Shown here: positions 22,740 to 35,010 of the stretch, one piece after another
Numbering within the stretch: position 1 is the first letter of the stretch
Layout: every line of letters begins with the position of its first letter
Origin: Volvox africanus
Taxonomy: Eukaryota > Chlorophyta > Chlorophyceae > Chlamydomonadales > Volvocaceae
Direction of reading: 5' to 3'
NCBI GenBank assembly: GCA_030268105.1
Contig: BSDZ01000008.1
Location: forward strand, 372,001-436,000
Length of the DNA: 64,000 nucleotides
Made by a program: the position numbers and the translations under genes
The notes under the pieces: generated by a model
Told to the model about the DNA's origin: nothing
The model's input: the letters and a program-made list of their open reading frames with translations, nothing else
Databases searched by the model: none

Positions 22740-24988
22740 TCAGTCCATGTCTCGTGTTGAGCGGTCATGGTCCATGCGTTGAGGCCTGACACCGTGGCGT
22801 CCGCCTTTCGCTCCACCAATACCCATGGACCCACGGCCTTCCTGCATGTGCTGGCCCATGTGCCCAGGTCCATGGCCGTGCCCCGGCCCCTGCATCAGGT
22901 GATGGCCACCCATCGGTCCGCCAGGCTGGCCACCCATATGACCCCCGGGATGGGCTGTCGCGATCATGGAGTACGCGCCGGCCGGCTGGAAATATCCTGT
23001 GGACGGTGGGCGACCCGTGGGACTGGGCGGCGGCATTGGACCCGGCGCTGGCATGAATGGCCCATACGGCGATGCCATACCGGGTGCACTCATCATTGCC
23101 AAGCCAGGTGTCACAGCGGTAATGGGAGTCCCTGCGGGGGGCCGTGCGACATAGCCGATAATCGGAACCCCGCCACTTGTAGTCGCGATTCCCGCGACTG
23201 TTCCCGGCATCGTTGACGTCACGTAGCCCCCTCCTGGAGTCTGGAGAACCATATATTGCGGCATGCCCGGCGCTGACATTGGCGCCATTGTCCCAATGAC
23301 GTGGTGCGGGGCCATCGGGGCGGCCGCGACGCCGATGATGGGACCCATGGGTCCCTCCGCCGACATCGGGGCCTGTGGTGGCGGTGGGGGGATCTTGTGC
23401 ATTCCGCTGGAAGTGGAACCATGCGAGTCAGATCCCTTCACGTGGTGGTGCTCATTGCTAGCGCCGCTACCACCGGCAGCGGTCTTGTGTTGGTGATGGT
23501 GGTGATGATGGTGGTAGCCATCACCTGATCCAGAAGCAGCAGCCGTGCGGAACAGATCGCCACTGCTATTGCCGCCGCTGCCACCGCCGCGCCAGCTGCC
23601 CCCACTATCAGGCCCACCAGAGCGGTATATGTCGTTATGACGGTGATAGATGCTATTGCCGTGTTCGCGCAGATCCCGATTGACGAACCCACTTCCCGAC
23701 CCGCCTCCGTAGCCACTTCGTTCGTGGGGCATCCCCACATGTACACCGCTCTGACTACCGTGACCGTACTGCACTTGATGCTGGGGTCCGCCGTGGCTGT
23801 GGCCATGGGCAGTGCTGCCGTGGTGGTAGTTAATGGTCAGTGCGTGCGCACCGGCACCAGGCACGTAGCTGACTTGGCCGCTGGAGATAACTGAAGCGGC
23901 GGCCTGAGCGGCCGCTGCTGCTACTGCCGGTGGCGCCGATGCTGCATTTGAGGCTGCTGCTGCTGCTGCAGCTGCGCTGTTTGGTGGCGCCATAATAGCG
24001 CTAGCGGCAGCACCAGCACCAGCAGCAGCGGGACCCGGAGCTCCCATGTTGCCGTTGCTCGCCGTCGGTGTCGTCACCACTGAGACATTCCCAACAGCCT
24101 TCATCAATGTCGCATACTCCGTTGTCCCTGACGCAATTGACGATGGCGTGGACTTTGTCGCAATAGACGGTACGAACTCTTTGGCGTTGATGTTGAGCGA
24201 GAAGGGTTTCGCATTGGGATTCAGCTTAGACAGCATCTTGGGTTTAGCTTCGGTACCATCTGCAGCAGATACCGACGCGGGCGCAGTGGGGACACTGTCC
24301 GCCGCTCCGGGTGCGGCCACTCCGCTGCTTGCCGTGGCAGCTAACGCAGTGCTAGTTGGGCCGGCCGCAATTGCTGACGGCGTGGCGGCGGCCGCCGCCG
24401 GCTCCACGCCGCCCGCCGTTGTGGCAGCGGAACCACTTCCAACTGACCCAGGGGCCCGGTCCTTGAGGCTTGAGGTCGCAGCCTTTCTGAAATCTGCTAG
24501 GGTAGCTTCGGCCCTGTTTGCAGCCAAAGACGGACGGCCAGTGACTAAGATGGCAAATGGCACAATAAAGTTAGCGGCCCGCGGCACCCAAAGCCATCTC
24601 AACGTATGCCTGCTATTGCCCACACTGCAAACATTCACTCAAAACATTAACAAATATGGACGAATAAATAAACCCATCATGATGATGGTAAACGAGCTGA
24701 ATCGGAGTTACAACACAGACGCGTAATATTCCTGGGAGGACGTATATATAGAAGATATATGTAGGAGTATGGTATATATGTATCTATATATAGGATAGAA
24801 ATATAGTGTATCCGCATATATCGTCGCAGCTAACAGAAAGTCTTTAAAAGGCATTGCAACAACACGCCCACCCCCTACTTGGCACTATACACCACATCAC
24901 TACTACACTACTAGATCAAGGATCTGTCTACCTACCTACCTACCTACCTACCTACCTACCTACCTACCTACCTACCTACCTACCTATT

Positions 24989-25083
<95 letters not shown>

Positions 25084-26711
25084 ATCTATGTGAGGTTCCT
25101 TGCGTTCGCATGGTGACTCCCAGCTGTAGTCGTCCCCTACCCCCGATCTTCTGCGATGCGACCCTCCCAGGCCATCTGACCGGACCTACCCCATTTGTCC
25201 CATCCGCTTCTTGTTTTGCTCTTCCTTGAAGCGCATGAACTCGGCTTGGGACTCCGGGTCCAATCTCACCTGTTGCAGCGCATGAGATGAAGGCATGAGA
25301 GGTATGAGAAGATGGATGAGAACGAGGGAGAATCCGGGAGTGATTGCGTCAACGGGGACGTGCTTGCTTGCAATCTCTCCCAAGTTCACTTCTGCTATCT
25401 GCCTGTCACCCACCCCATAGGCATTGTTTGTGTGTGTTAAGGGGAGGGTCGTTACTAGTCACACTTATCACCCCCATTGGACGACAACCCTGATACACCC
25501 AAAGTTTATGGACAAGAAGCAGCCTGACGACATGCACACGAGTTGCTGACAGCAAAACCCCCGGCCATTTCCCCCCTTCACATACACACACACACACACA
25601 GACAGATTCCCTCTCTTTCCCCTAGGTCCCTCCGATCCCGCTTCCCCACCAGCCCAGGGTCCAGGTTCAGCGCCGAAAAAGACATCGGGTCGGTGAGCAA
25701 GGGACTTGCAAAGACCGGGGATCGGGACGCCCCCACCCTTGGCGTGCCGTACGGTGAGCTGTAAAGTGAACGAACGGGCACAGGTGGCGGAGCAGACCGG
25801 CAAAAAGGCGAGGTTAATCACCGTACTTTACAGGTAGAACCATCGAGGGAGAGATCGGGGGATCAGAAGACAGTGGATGAGGCCGGGTAGGGTTTAGGGC
25901 TTTTAGGGTTTTCGTAGGTAGATAAGAGCAGCGTTCACAACTTTGATCAGCGATCCTGGTGAGGATCTTCATAAAAGAGCTTTTTTCGGCATAGCAACGT
26001 ACAGAATGCTTTAATTTTATAGTGCAAAATACCAAGATGGTGCAAGCTTGCCGCTCCAAAACCACTCCCGCACGGTTTTTCAACCCCTTTTTTTAAGAAA
26101 TTGCAATATACCCCTCGTCTGTCAGACCTGCGGTCTTTCTTGGGCCACGTGGTAAGAGAGCTGCGAACTTTATTGACCTCTCTCCGCGGGTCAATATCGA
26201 TTGGCGCTGTACCACCGGCCGTGCTACTGCCAGTGCTGCCGCCGCCGGTGTCCGAGTTGGGCGCTGCGCCACCGGCAGAAACAGATGTGGAAGGCATCGG
26301 CATCGGCACTGGGCCGCTTGACACTTTGGCTGCAGCGGCGGTTTGTATCCCTCCGCCTGTGGGTTTCGGAGCGCGCCAAATAGCCGGGTTCGTCCATCAC
26401 AGAGATTGCCAACTGCAGGATCCATCCCTCCATGCGAGAGCGCACAAAAGTTATGATAATCAAAGACGTACAACGATTAAAGTTAAATTGCAACTGACAA
26501 GCGACGTACATCACGGCGTACGAGAACAAATGCACGCGTTAATCAAGGAGTAACGCTATATCGCATAGTCTAACAACAGCTTCAGGGTTGCAGAGCCCGC
26601 CCGAGGCAAGTGGCGCAACCCACGTTTGCCGCCCGCGTCCGCGAGCTCCAAGCTTCTCCGTCCTGCGAGCCTACCCGACTGCGTCCCACGCTGTTGCTGT
26701 TGCTGGTGATT

Positions 26712-26758
<47 letters not shown>

Positions 26759-28804
26759 GCACAGCCGCAAGGCCACTGGAAACCGCAGCCACACCCGAGC
26801 CTGCCCGACCCCACGCGGCGGCACGCTCAGGCGCAGCAGGCTGAGGTGTACGCGCATGCTGCTGCCGCCGTTGAGGCTGTGGTTGCTGCAATTGCTGGAG
26901 ATGGTGATTCGGATGCTGATACGGAGCTGGGCGGCTTTCACGGATGACTGCGCCGTACAAGGCCTCTTCGTCCGCCTTTTTCAGGGAGGCGACGGCAACA
27001 GAAAACGAATATATTATTGCGGCGCATTCATACATTCATTCATTAATTCATTCATGATATTCGAAGTGGTGGAAGTGAATTAGAGGAACCATTCAGAATT
27101 GCCACCGAGATAGTAACAGAGGCGAGCGCATATCGTCAGGCATGAGATTTTGAGGCGGGCAGGGAAATTACGATGTTCAAAACCGTTAATTGAACCGTAC
27201 CAGATCAAAGACGCCTAACTTGAGATAGAGCCCTGTGCCCCTTACCCGCACACATGCCCGATGTGCATCTGCATCATACCCCATTAGCCAGGTCAGCAGT
27301 CACGGAAGAAATGGTGCGTGCTCGCGTGAGAATTCCCTCAGCCATAGCGTCAGGGAGTGCACGCGGAGACCACGCGGAGAGCTGCTTTTTCACTGGTCTC
27401 TTTATCCATGCCCTACCCTGCGAGCCATTTGGGTATCAACCCCTGGAATCCGCGATTCTCGTACTTCTCAGCCAGGAGATCCTCGTACTTTTCATATCCG
27501 CCAAGATGATGGGTTTTAGGCGAGAAAGGTTTTGGGTACGACAGGTTTTGGGTCATCGACTGACCAACCCTAAGCTCTCGGCGGGTAGGGTACTGGCAGG
27601 CGCGCGCAGCAGACATGCAGGAAGGGACACAGGGGGCAAAAGGTGATGCCCTCTGCAGTCCGCACTTACATCGGCGGCCAGCTCCCCTCCGCGTTCCTCC
27701 AGAAGGTGGATGTTGGTTGTGTTGGCAACACCCGAGTTTTCAATTTCGTTGGCGATACGCTGCGCCTCGGCCTCCGTAATCCGGCACTCCTCTGGGTTAA
27801 TCTTTGTGGTGTAGAAGTGTTCGTTCCATGTGGTCTGCACGCCGAAGCGATCGCGGTTCACGGCAAACTGGTCCCAATTTGAGTTGCCGCCCGTGGACTC
27901 CAAACTTAAGAATGACGTGTCGTCATCTGCGTCGGGCTGCCAACGTTGCAGCTCCCGTACACACCTGCGTAAACCCACTACTGTCAGCCCGGACCCAGAA
28001 ACACCATACTACGAGCAAACAGGAGGCGGTATATCCCCCATAAGTTGCTTGTGTTCGGTGTCCAGAGCCAAAACCAAACCGTCCGTCGCCTGGCCCCAAC
28101 GTGAAGACCAAAAGATTGGTTCGCCCTGCGAACCCCTGTAAGCTTACCCGCCACGGCCTCTGGATATAGCCGCGTCCGTCTCAAAGCCGACTTCGCCGCG
28201 GTCTGCTCCGGTTAGGTCCTCAGGGCTCAAGCGCACGTCCTTTGCGAGGAGCTGAACGAGTTCCGCGGCCGGGATGGTCAAGTTTGGCACTGGCTTCTCC
28301 GCCAAGGCCGTCCGGTCCGCAGCTGCTTTGGGATCCCTAATAATCTTAGCATACTTCAGTATGAAGAACACACCGGTGCTGTCATTTTGTAATGACCCAA
28401 AAACGCCTTCGTAAACCAGCCCGCTCACGACCTGCAAGAAGTGAAGACAGAAACCTAATGAAAGTGGAAGAACAAGTTTCCTGGGTCGAGTGTAGCCATA
28501 CCACAGCCACATAATGACATGCCCAAGCCCGGAGAGCCTCGGGAAACGCCACAGATTGCTTCGCCCTTGGCCCTACCTGCACCTCCACCTTATACCCAAT
28601 GAGCACGTTCCCGATGAAGCCAAGGCGATCAGCATTGCTGTCAACACTAAAGCCAACGGTCTGGCGAGCAGGGTTCGACTTGACTGCGCCGTTGTTTAGC
28701 AGTCCTCCTGACTGCGGGTGCTGCGGCTGGGGACCACTGGACCTTGGCTGCCCACTAGCAGCCTTTGCAAGGTAAGTGGACATGACGGTTTGTGAAATGG
28801 TCAA
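22740..28804 (-). CDS. Ataxin-2-like / CID protein: Lsm, LsmAD, poly-Gln, PAM2
   Basis: RNA-binding regulator of mRNA stability and translation in cytoplasmic RNP/stress granules; the PAM2 motif docks poly(A)-binding protein. Eight exons, minus strand: 28577-28804, 28148-28431, 27670-27964, 26624-26975, 26128-26329, 25650-25758, 25190-25269, 22740-24513. They sum to 3324 nt, 1107 aa. The Lsm-like domain (about residues 59-110) has 'RLGFIGNVLIGYKVEVQ' then 'VYEGVFGSL'. LsmAD (about 195-270) has 'NRDRFGVQTTWNEHFYTTK' and 'TEAEAQRIANEIENSG'. Poly-Gln is about 342-357. 'FSALNLDPGL' resembles plant CID proteins. PAM2 is 'LNPNAKPFSLNINAKEFVP' near 610. The rest is Ala-, Gly-, His- and Pro-rich. The start may be Met 28804 or 28783. 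It shares a 529-bp promoter region with OGG1. Confidence 0.92.
24928..25082. repeat. Compound tetranucleotide microsatellite (CTAC)n(TTTC)n
   Basis: About 15 CTAC units (24928-24986) pass into about 24 TTTC units. Lies in the last intron of the ataxin-2-like gene; strongly polypyrimidine on the plus strand. Confidence 0.97.
26712..26759 (-). repeat. (CAA)16 coding repeat, poly-Gln
   Basis: Sixteen uninterrupted CAA codons in exon 4 of the ataxin-2-like gene. Asn-His and then five mixed CAG/CAA Gln codons follow. Confidence 0.97.
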
Positions 28805-29333
28805 GTCAGTCTGTTGTCATTTCCGCGACACGGTCTTTATAATCAAGGCAGCCAGGCGCGCTCTGTCTGGTAAAAGGCCAGTAGAGCGGCCTGAACATAA
28901 AGAGTGTATTTGGAACACAATGCCTTCCTGGGCGAGGTCAGTGATACCACTCGCACGCGAGTGGCGTCCCGTACACGTCCGGGTCCAAAGAACTAACGAG
29001 CCCACCACGCAACGGCCTGTGATAGCTTATTGCCTAAAGTGTGCAGAACGGGTTTGATTGCGTGTCTGGACCTATCGGACTCAGCTTAGCCCCCACTGCA
29101 TGAAATTTAGACTGGTGGGCAGCCTCTATGAATCAAATGTGCGACCTTTGCTTAAGAGTAATTTACTTCGAAACGTGGAGAGCCTAGAAAAATACAAAAA
29201 TAGACATACGCATTTATGGGCACTCCAACACAGTCTAACTGCCACGCGCTGTACCAGTACTTCCCCAACCCGCTTGGTTGCTGCAATTACATTTCGAGGA
29301 GTAGTTTCTAGCTGTTATACCCTCAAGACAAGA
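28805..29333. other. Shared 5' region of ataxin-2-like and OGG1
   Basis: Head-to-head spacing of 529 bp. The OGG1 frame stays open leftward to Met 29058 with an Arg/Ser/Thr-rich, acid-poor translation. It could be an organelle presequence or untranslated leader. Confidence 0.4.
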
Positions 29334-32124
29334 ATGGGAGTCGCAGAAGACGCGCTAGCCGCAGAGGTGGTCGGACGAGGAGTCTGGCATGCCTTGGGTG
29401 CGCCACCGCAAGAACTGCAGTTGGACTTTTGCCTTCCCACTGGCCAAAGCTTCCGATGGAGACTTACCGGAGAAAAGGAGTACACGGGGGTTATTGGAAA
29501 CAGACTGGTACGCACACCAGGGGATTGTTGCACACCTGGCGATGTCCGAGTGGCACAGGCACGCGGGCACATTCCCACGCGGGCAAGCTCAGCGTGTGTC
29601 CTTCGTAAGCTCTTCACCTACCTGCCGTCCGTCACTTAAACTACATCGTTCGCCACGCGCTTTCATGGTCGCACTTGTGCCCGTATAATTCCTCGCCCTC
29701 AACCCTCCCTTACAAAAAACATTTCTTCCCAATAAGAACTTTACGATGAATCCGAAAATCTCACATTAAGTTTACGTTCTTAGGTTCATATTTTTAACAA
29801 GCCTTCCTGATGGGTCCTAATTAGATTTCGTCCATTCCACGCCATCTTGCCATCAACCGAACGGCAGTTGCAGTTACCAAACCGCGCCAACGTTTTCGCC
29901 GATTCCTATTCTCGATCCCATCTTTGCGAAAGCCTGGCTCTCTGCGCTCACGGCTTTCTATTCCGCACATGCCCATGAAAACCCATATTGTAATATCAGA
30001 GATTGATGTTTTTCATTTCCACGTGCCAACGTTTTTTGCAGGTTTGCCTCCGCCAACTCGAGGATGATGTGTTATACCGCGTGCTGGCTCGCGGGCAGGA
30101 TGCCGACCCCGCAGCGGACGCCACGGTGCTGCATGACTATTTTAATTTGGACACAAGCCTAGGCCATCTAGCTACGGGATGGGCGACCAGCTGCAGCCGC
30201 TTTCGAGACGTAAGCCCCCACTTTCCAGGTACGCTGATCTCCCTGGGTCCGCGTCAGCTGACCTCGCTTCTGACTCCGTTGGTAACATTATGGTCCTGAG
30301 CTGCTCACCGTACGGCAGTGGCAGCAGTAAAACAGCGAGACGCCATCTTCATTGGAGTAATTTTTTATGTGCGATTTCTACTGCATTACGCATCCAAGCC
30401 AGTGTGACATGGCAGCGTGCCACTGTGTTATGGCATATGCTATCGATGTTTTATTGTGCTGGTATCCAGTCACCCTGCATTGCCTTGGCAATTCCCGCGG
30501 GCAGCCAACCCGACGGTGTGTCCGTGCGTTATCGCCGTTGTCAGTGCATCCAGCCCACCACCAGCCCGGCATTCCGGCATTCCCGCCATTTTCGTGCGTC
30601 AGGTGAAGGTGTGCCGCCGCCCTTTAACATCGGTACAAACACGCAAGCCCCTCAGGCGCGCGCATGCTGCGGCAGGATCCCCTGGAGTGCCTGTTCCAGT
30701 TTATTTGCTCGTCAAATAATCACATATCCAGGATCCACGGCATGGTAGAACGGCTGTGTAGCTCCTACGGCACTCCTCTGGAGCCAACCACACCGCCGCC
30801 GCCGTCAGAGGGAGCATCGGTCGGCACCGCAGCGCCTGTCAGCGCGGGCGCGTCTCTGATGGACACGGCCGAAGGGGATACACCGTTTGCTGGGTCGGCA
30901 AAACCGACAAAGCGCCACGCTGCCAGGGGCCCCCGGTCTGCTGCAGCTACAACTGTCGGAGGGACCGGGGTGTTTAAAGATGGGGAAGCTAGTGAGTTGT
31001 CTTTCTATGCGTTTCCCACCCTGCAGCAGCTTAGCAAGGCCACAGAGGAAGATTTACGCGCGGCCGGTTTCGGGTAGGTGGGCTGTTGGGCTCCTGGGCA
31101 GGACGGAGTCCGAAAAGAAAGCACCAAGAACAGAGGGACGCACCGAGGGACGCACCGAGGGACGCACATGATTTCATCCCCAGGGGTTCATGTTGGGGGT
31201 TACGTGCTTGAGGCATGTGAGTCCGCGAAGAGCAGCCGACCCAGCTGCATTGGACCGCCTACCTGAACCCTAGACTCTTTCCCCGGCCCCCTTTGGCTTC
31301 CAGCTATCGTGCTCGATTCATCGTGGGGGCCACGCAGGCGCTGCTAGCTAAACCCGGGGGCGGGCGGGCGTGGCTTCTAGGGCTGCGGCAAGTTGGCTTG
31401 GAGGAAGCGATGGAGGCCCTCACAGAGCTGCCGGGTGAGCATTTCAGGAACCTTTCGACCGATATGGATGTGATGCCTGCGCCCCCTCACTAACGAAGAG
31501 TGTCTAAAGCTCCTTGTCCATTCCAGTTCTTCCAGTTGTCGGCCCCACGTATTCATTTCCGTCCCTTGCCGTTCCATTTTCTTTCGAGGTATGGTATTCT
31601 GCATCCTCCTCCTGTCTCATATGGCGATGTAGTCGTGCCAACCTTCCGGCCTTCCGACTCTCAACCTTCACGATCTTCTAGACGGCTCCGACGTGCGCTT
31701 GCGTCCTCACACCTCGGCTGTCGCTTCCGCCGTCAGGAATTGGTCCCAAGGTCGCGGCCTGCATATGCCTCTTCTCTTTGGACAAGCACCAGTCCATTCC
31801 GGTCGACACCCACGTTTGGCAGATCGCCGTACGGTACTACTGTCCAGCGCTCCGTGGCAAGAGCCTCACCAAGAAGATCCACGGGGAGATTCAGCAGGTG
31901 TTTGTGGAGCGCTTCGGGCCTTATGCTGGATGGTGAGTGGCGGTTGGCGAGCGGCTGATGGCAATACGGCGCTCTGGTGGCCTTTGACACATATCGTGTT
32001 TCTATATGGTTCGTTCCTTGAACCTCCTGGCTCGTCTGGGCCTTATACGAGCTCTGACGAGTTTGTTATCAATCATCAAGTGGTTGATTGAAATATCAGG
32101 ACGAGGTCTAAACTAGGACGCAGA

Positions 32125-32209
<85 letters not shown>

Positions 32210-33031
32210 CACACACACACACACACACACACAATCTCGCACATGCAAAGTCTCTCTAGTTCTCTGGCTTATACCCTCCACGAATGTCCTTTCTCTGCAA
32301 GCCTGATGGATGCATATTGTTGTGCCGTCCTGAAGAAGCCTTTTTCTTTTCCTACTGACACTTCATCGTCGCACAGGGCGCACAACACACTGTTCATCTC
32401 AGAGCTGGCGAGTCAGCAGCACCGCCTGCCGGAACATCTGCGGCAAATCAAGACACAGGCAGCGACAGCAATTGGGTCGACACGGGGAAAAAGCCGCAGC
32501 CAAGCCCGGGCAAACCGGAACCATGAGGATGACGGCATCGGGGAGCTGGATGAGCCAGAGGGCCCTGGCACCTTGGATGTCGAGAATGGTGGCAGCGATG
32601 ATGGCGGCAACCCTATGCATCGGAGAAATCGTGGCGGCGGCAGCGGTGTTGCCGCTGCTGCAGTTGCCGAGCCTCAGCACGGCAAACGTGCTCTTGGTCG
32701 CTGGCGACAGCAAGGACGGAAGAAAGCGGTTGACATGACAGGGACGGTAGTGGAGGTAATGGCAACGGCAGTCGGAAGCAATTTAGGCTGTGGCTCCAGT
32801 GGAGTAAACGATGCCACTCCGGTCTGCTCAGCGGTGCTAGACGGCCAAGCGGACGTTGGTAGCACCCCGGCGCGTCGTGGCAGGCAAAGAGGGACCCCAA
32901 CGGGCTGTACGGTTCAACCCGGAACCAGTCCACAGAGGAAGCGCGCAATGGGCACACGAGGCACAGCGTTACGGAAGCCGCTGGCGGCAGGTGGTTATGG
33001 CCTGGATGATTTTGATGAGCTGCTTACGTAG
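29334..33031 (+). CDS. OGG1: 8-oxoguanine DNA glycosylase/lyase OGG1
   Basis: Base-excision repair enzyme removing 8-oxoG opposite C and nicking abasic sites. Exons: 29334-29507, 30042-30209, 30470-30515, 30656-31073, 31304-31434, 31737-31932, 32377-33031; 1788 nt, 595 aa. The N-domain has '[15 protein letters not shown]', '[11 protein letters not shown]' and '[12 protein letters not shown]'. The HhH-GPD core has '[19 protein letters not shown]', '[13 protein letters not shown]', the hairpin and catalytic lysine in '[11 protein letters not shown]' (K about 317), and the catalytic aspartate in '[15 protein letters not shown]' (D about 336). '[17 protein letters not shown]' closes the core. A low-complexity insert of about 65 residues interrupts the core after 'SSYGTPLEP'. 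A Gly/Arg-rich tail of roughly 195 residues follows the core, ending '[10 protein letters not shown]'. The microexon donor could instead be GC at 30501. An upstream in-frame presequence is possible. Confidence 0.94.
32129..32233. repeat. Compound microsatellite (TC)n(TATC)n(AC)n
   Basis: Three consecutive simple repeats in OGG1 intron 6, between the exon with the catalytic residues and the last exon. Confidence 0.95.
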
Positions 33032-35010
33032 GTGTACTCGCAATCGCCGTTTTTTGGTCCGGGGATGAGAAGACCAGAAGAAGACCTTTCAATGCCGTGG
33101 AAAGGTATCTTAGCGCTGTTTTCATGGCGACGGCTCAAGGTTATTGCCGCCGCCGCCCCAGCAGCAGCAGCAGCAGGGGAAGTATGCGCAACCGATGGTG
33201 TATGGCGTGGCGGGCTTGGCCGGCAAGTTGCATGGCTGCAGCGGCTGCTGGTTGAAGAGGGGCCGCAGCTGTGCGGAATTCCATGGCCGGCTATTCCGGC
33301 TGCGGTTTGCAGACGGGGTCCTTCGCGTTTTGCGTTTGTTGGTTTCCGCACCAAATCTGCAGCGCATTCCCCCACCCCAGCCCACGCCATGGAGCCCAAG
33401 TTAGATAAGAGTCCCCCAAACTTTCCGAGAGCTCTCCTTCAGCTCACCTTCTCAGCATCTCCAAAGTGGGTTCTGGCTTGGCTTGTCGTAAACTGGAAAG
33501 CTCACTTTAAATCCCCAATGTGGCTTCCTTGCCGCTTGCCTTCTTCCAAAAGACCTGAGGTCGTTTTGTGCACTTTGCCAGGACGATCGGGTTTGCGGAC
33601 TCTTGGGATCATTTTGGATGGACTGGGACACGGTCTAGGCACCATCATTATCACCGTAAATGCTGTATGGTCAGGAATGACTATTTTGACTAGTTTCTTA
33701 CAGATCGCCTCTTGACAGTTGGCCAGTGCTTAAGTGTCACTTCGTGTTATTGTCCTGTCGATCTACAACATGCGATCCACTCACTCCGTCGTGACAAAGC
33801 CTCTTCCCTTGCCACTGCGTCCTCGACGGGAAATCCTATTCACTTCGCGCATGCGCGTTGGCGAGGGTTGGCGGTTCAGCAGGATGGCGGATGAAATCCT
33901 GCGTGCGGTAGAACGTGTCTAAAAATCTATGAATAAAATGTCGACCAGCTGAAGCCACATGACATTCCCCCGAGTCCTGCTTGAACCACTCTTGGACACA
34001 CTTGTCAGTGTTTGTACATTTCATGCCCTTCCTAAGTAGTGCGCGCGTGGGTAACAGGAGGGACTCCCGGCAGTATGGATGGATGGGGAGCAGGGGGAGC
34101 CTACCTCAGAACGTGGCAGAAGACAAGGCCAGGGTGAAGGAATAATGCAAGAATGTGGTCGCGAATGCCATGATTCCTATATGGAAGCTACACGTCTCGT
34201 GCGCTACACAGCAGCAGTACGCGGACGGGTAAAACCTTGTTGACGTGTGCGTGAGGTAGGATGGCGCGTTTCCTAGGAATTGCAAGGGTGCCATGCACAG
34301 TCCTGTAACCATAGATGCTTCCCATGCGCAAAGAAGGCGGGGGCCATGTCATCAGACAGGAGACGGGGATTGCACTAGACTGTTTTTGCCGAGCTTTGGC
34401 CCTATTTGCCTTTTATAACTCGCCTAGGAGTCCTACCTCTGTTAATACGTGCGTAAAACATGAGATGGGTATGTAGGATAACCACCGGAGTGCTTGTAAC
34501 CTTACGTTCGTCAATGTCAGAACGTCAGCACTCCCTTGTCCACAATGTTACCTCGAGCCGGATGCGCTCTAGCCAGTACGACATCGGCGCTGCCAGCTTC
34601 GCTTGTGCAACCGGTATTTTTATCAAACAATATGAGTTTAAGGTTAACCATGAACGTAATGACAGGCATGAGCTTCGCGACAAAACTTGTGTACGGCTTT
34701 CACGGTCAACCGGGGCTGACTACTGTCCCGATACCTGCGGTGCTGTCTGCATTGAAGTTGCTGCGCATTGGGAAGAAAATAACTAGCTCGTTGATCACGG
34801 ACTTTTTAAATAACCGCGCCTTCCACCCGACTTAACTCACTCAAAGGTTTGCCCATTTTTGTGGAAATTACAGCATTTTTTGCTTTTTTATTTTTCTTCA
34901 CAATTTGCTGAGAGTTCACTAGGAAGTCGTTCCTAGCCAGCCCCGCGGTCCTCGCACTATGGCGCCTTGCGGTAGCATGAAGTAAGATCCTTTAGAAAAG
35001 CAGCAAAGCC
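33032..35010. other. Region between OGG1 and IFT122, no gene assigned
   Basis: Open frames run on directly after the OGG1 stop. A plus-strand stretch at 34536-34835 (hydrophobic, 'TGMSFATKLVYGFHG') might be a terminal exon, but no family or partner exon is visible. The IFT122 promoter should be in the last few hundred bases. Confidence 0.35.

Noticed and set aside
24046..24726. 226-aa plus-strand open frame, Ala/Val/Asp-rich
   Set aside because: Antisense shadow of ataxin-2 exon 8; its composition mirrors the Ala-rich host codons.
26588..27083. Plus-strand frames with poly-Val or poly-Leu
   Set aside because: Other frames of the CAA repeat; the minus strand fits the ataxin-2 exon with matching phases.
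33032..33715. 227-aa plus-strand frame right after OGG1
   Set aside because: No family motif, crosses likely UTR and has no splice or codon pattern setting it apart from chance.
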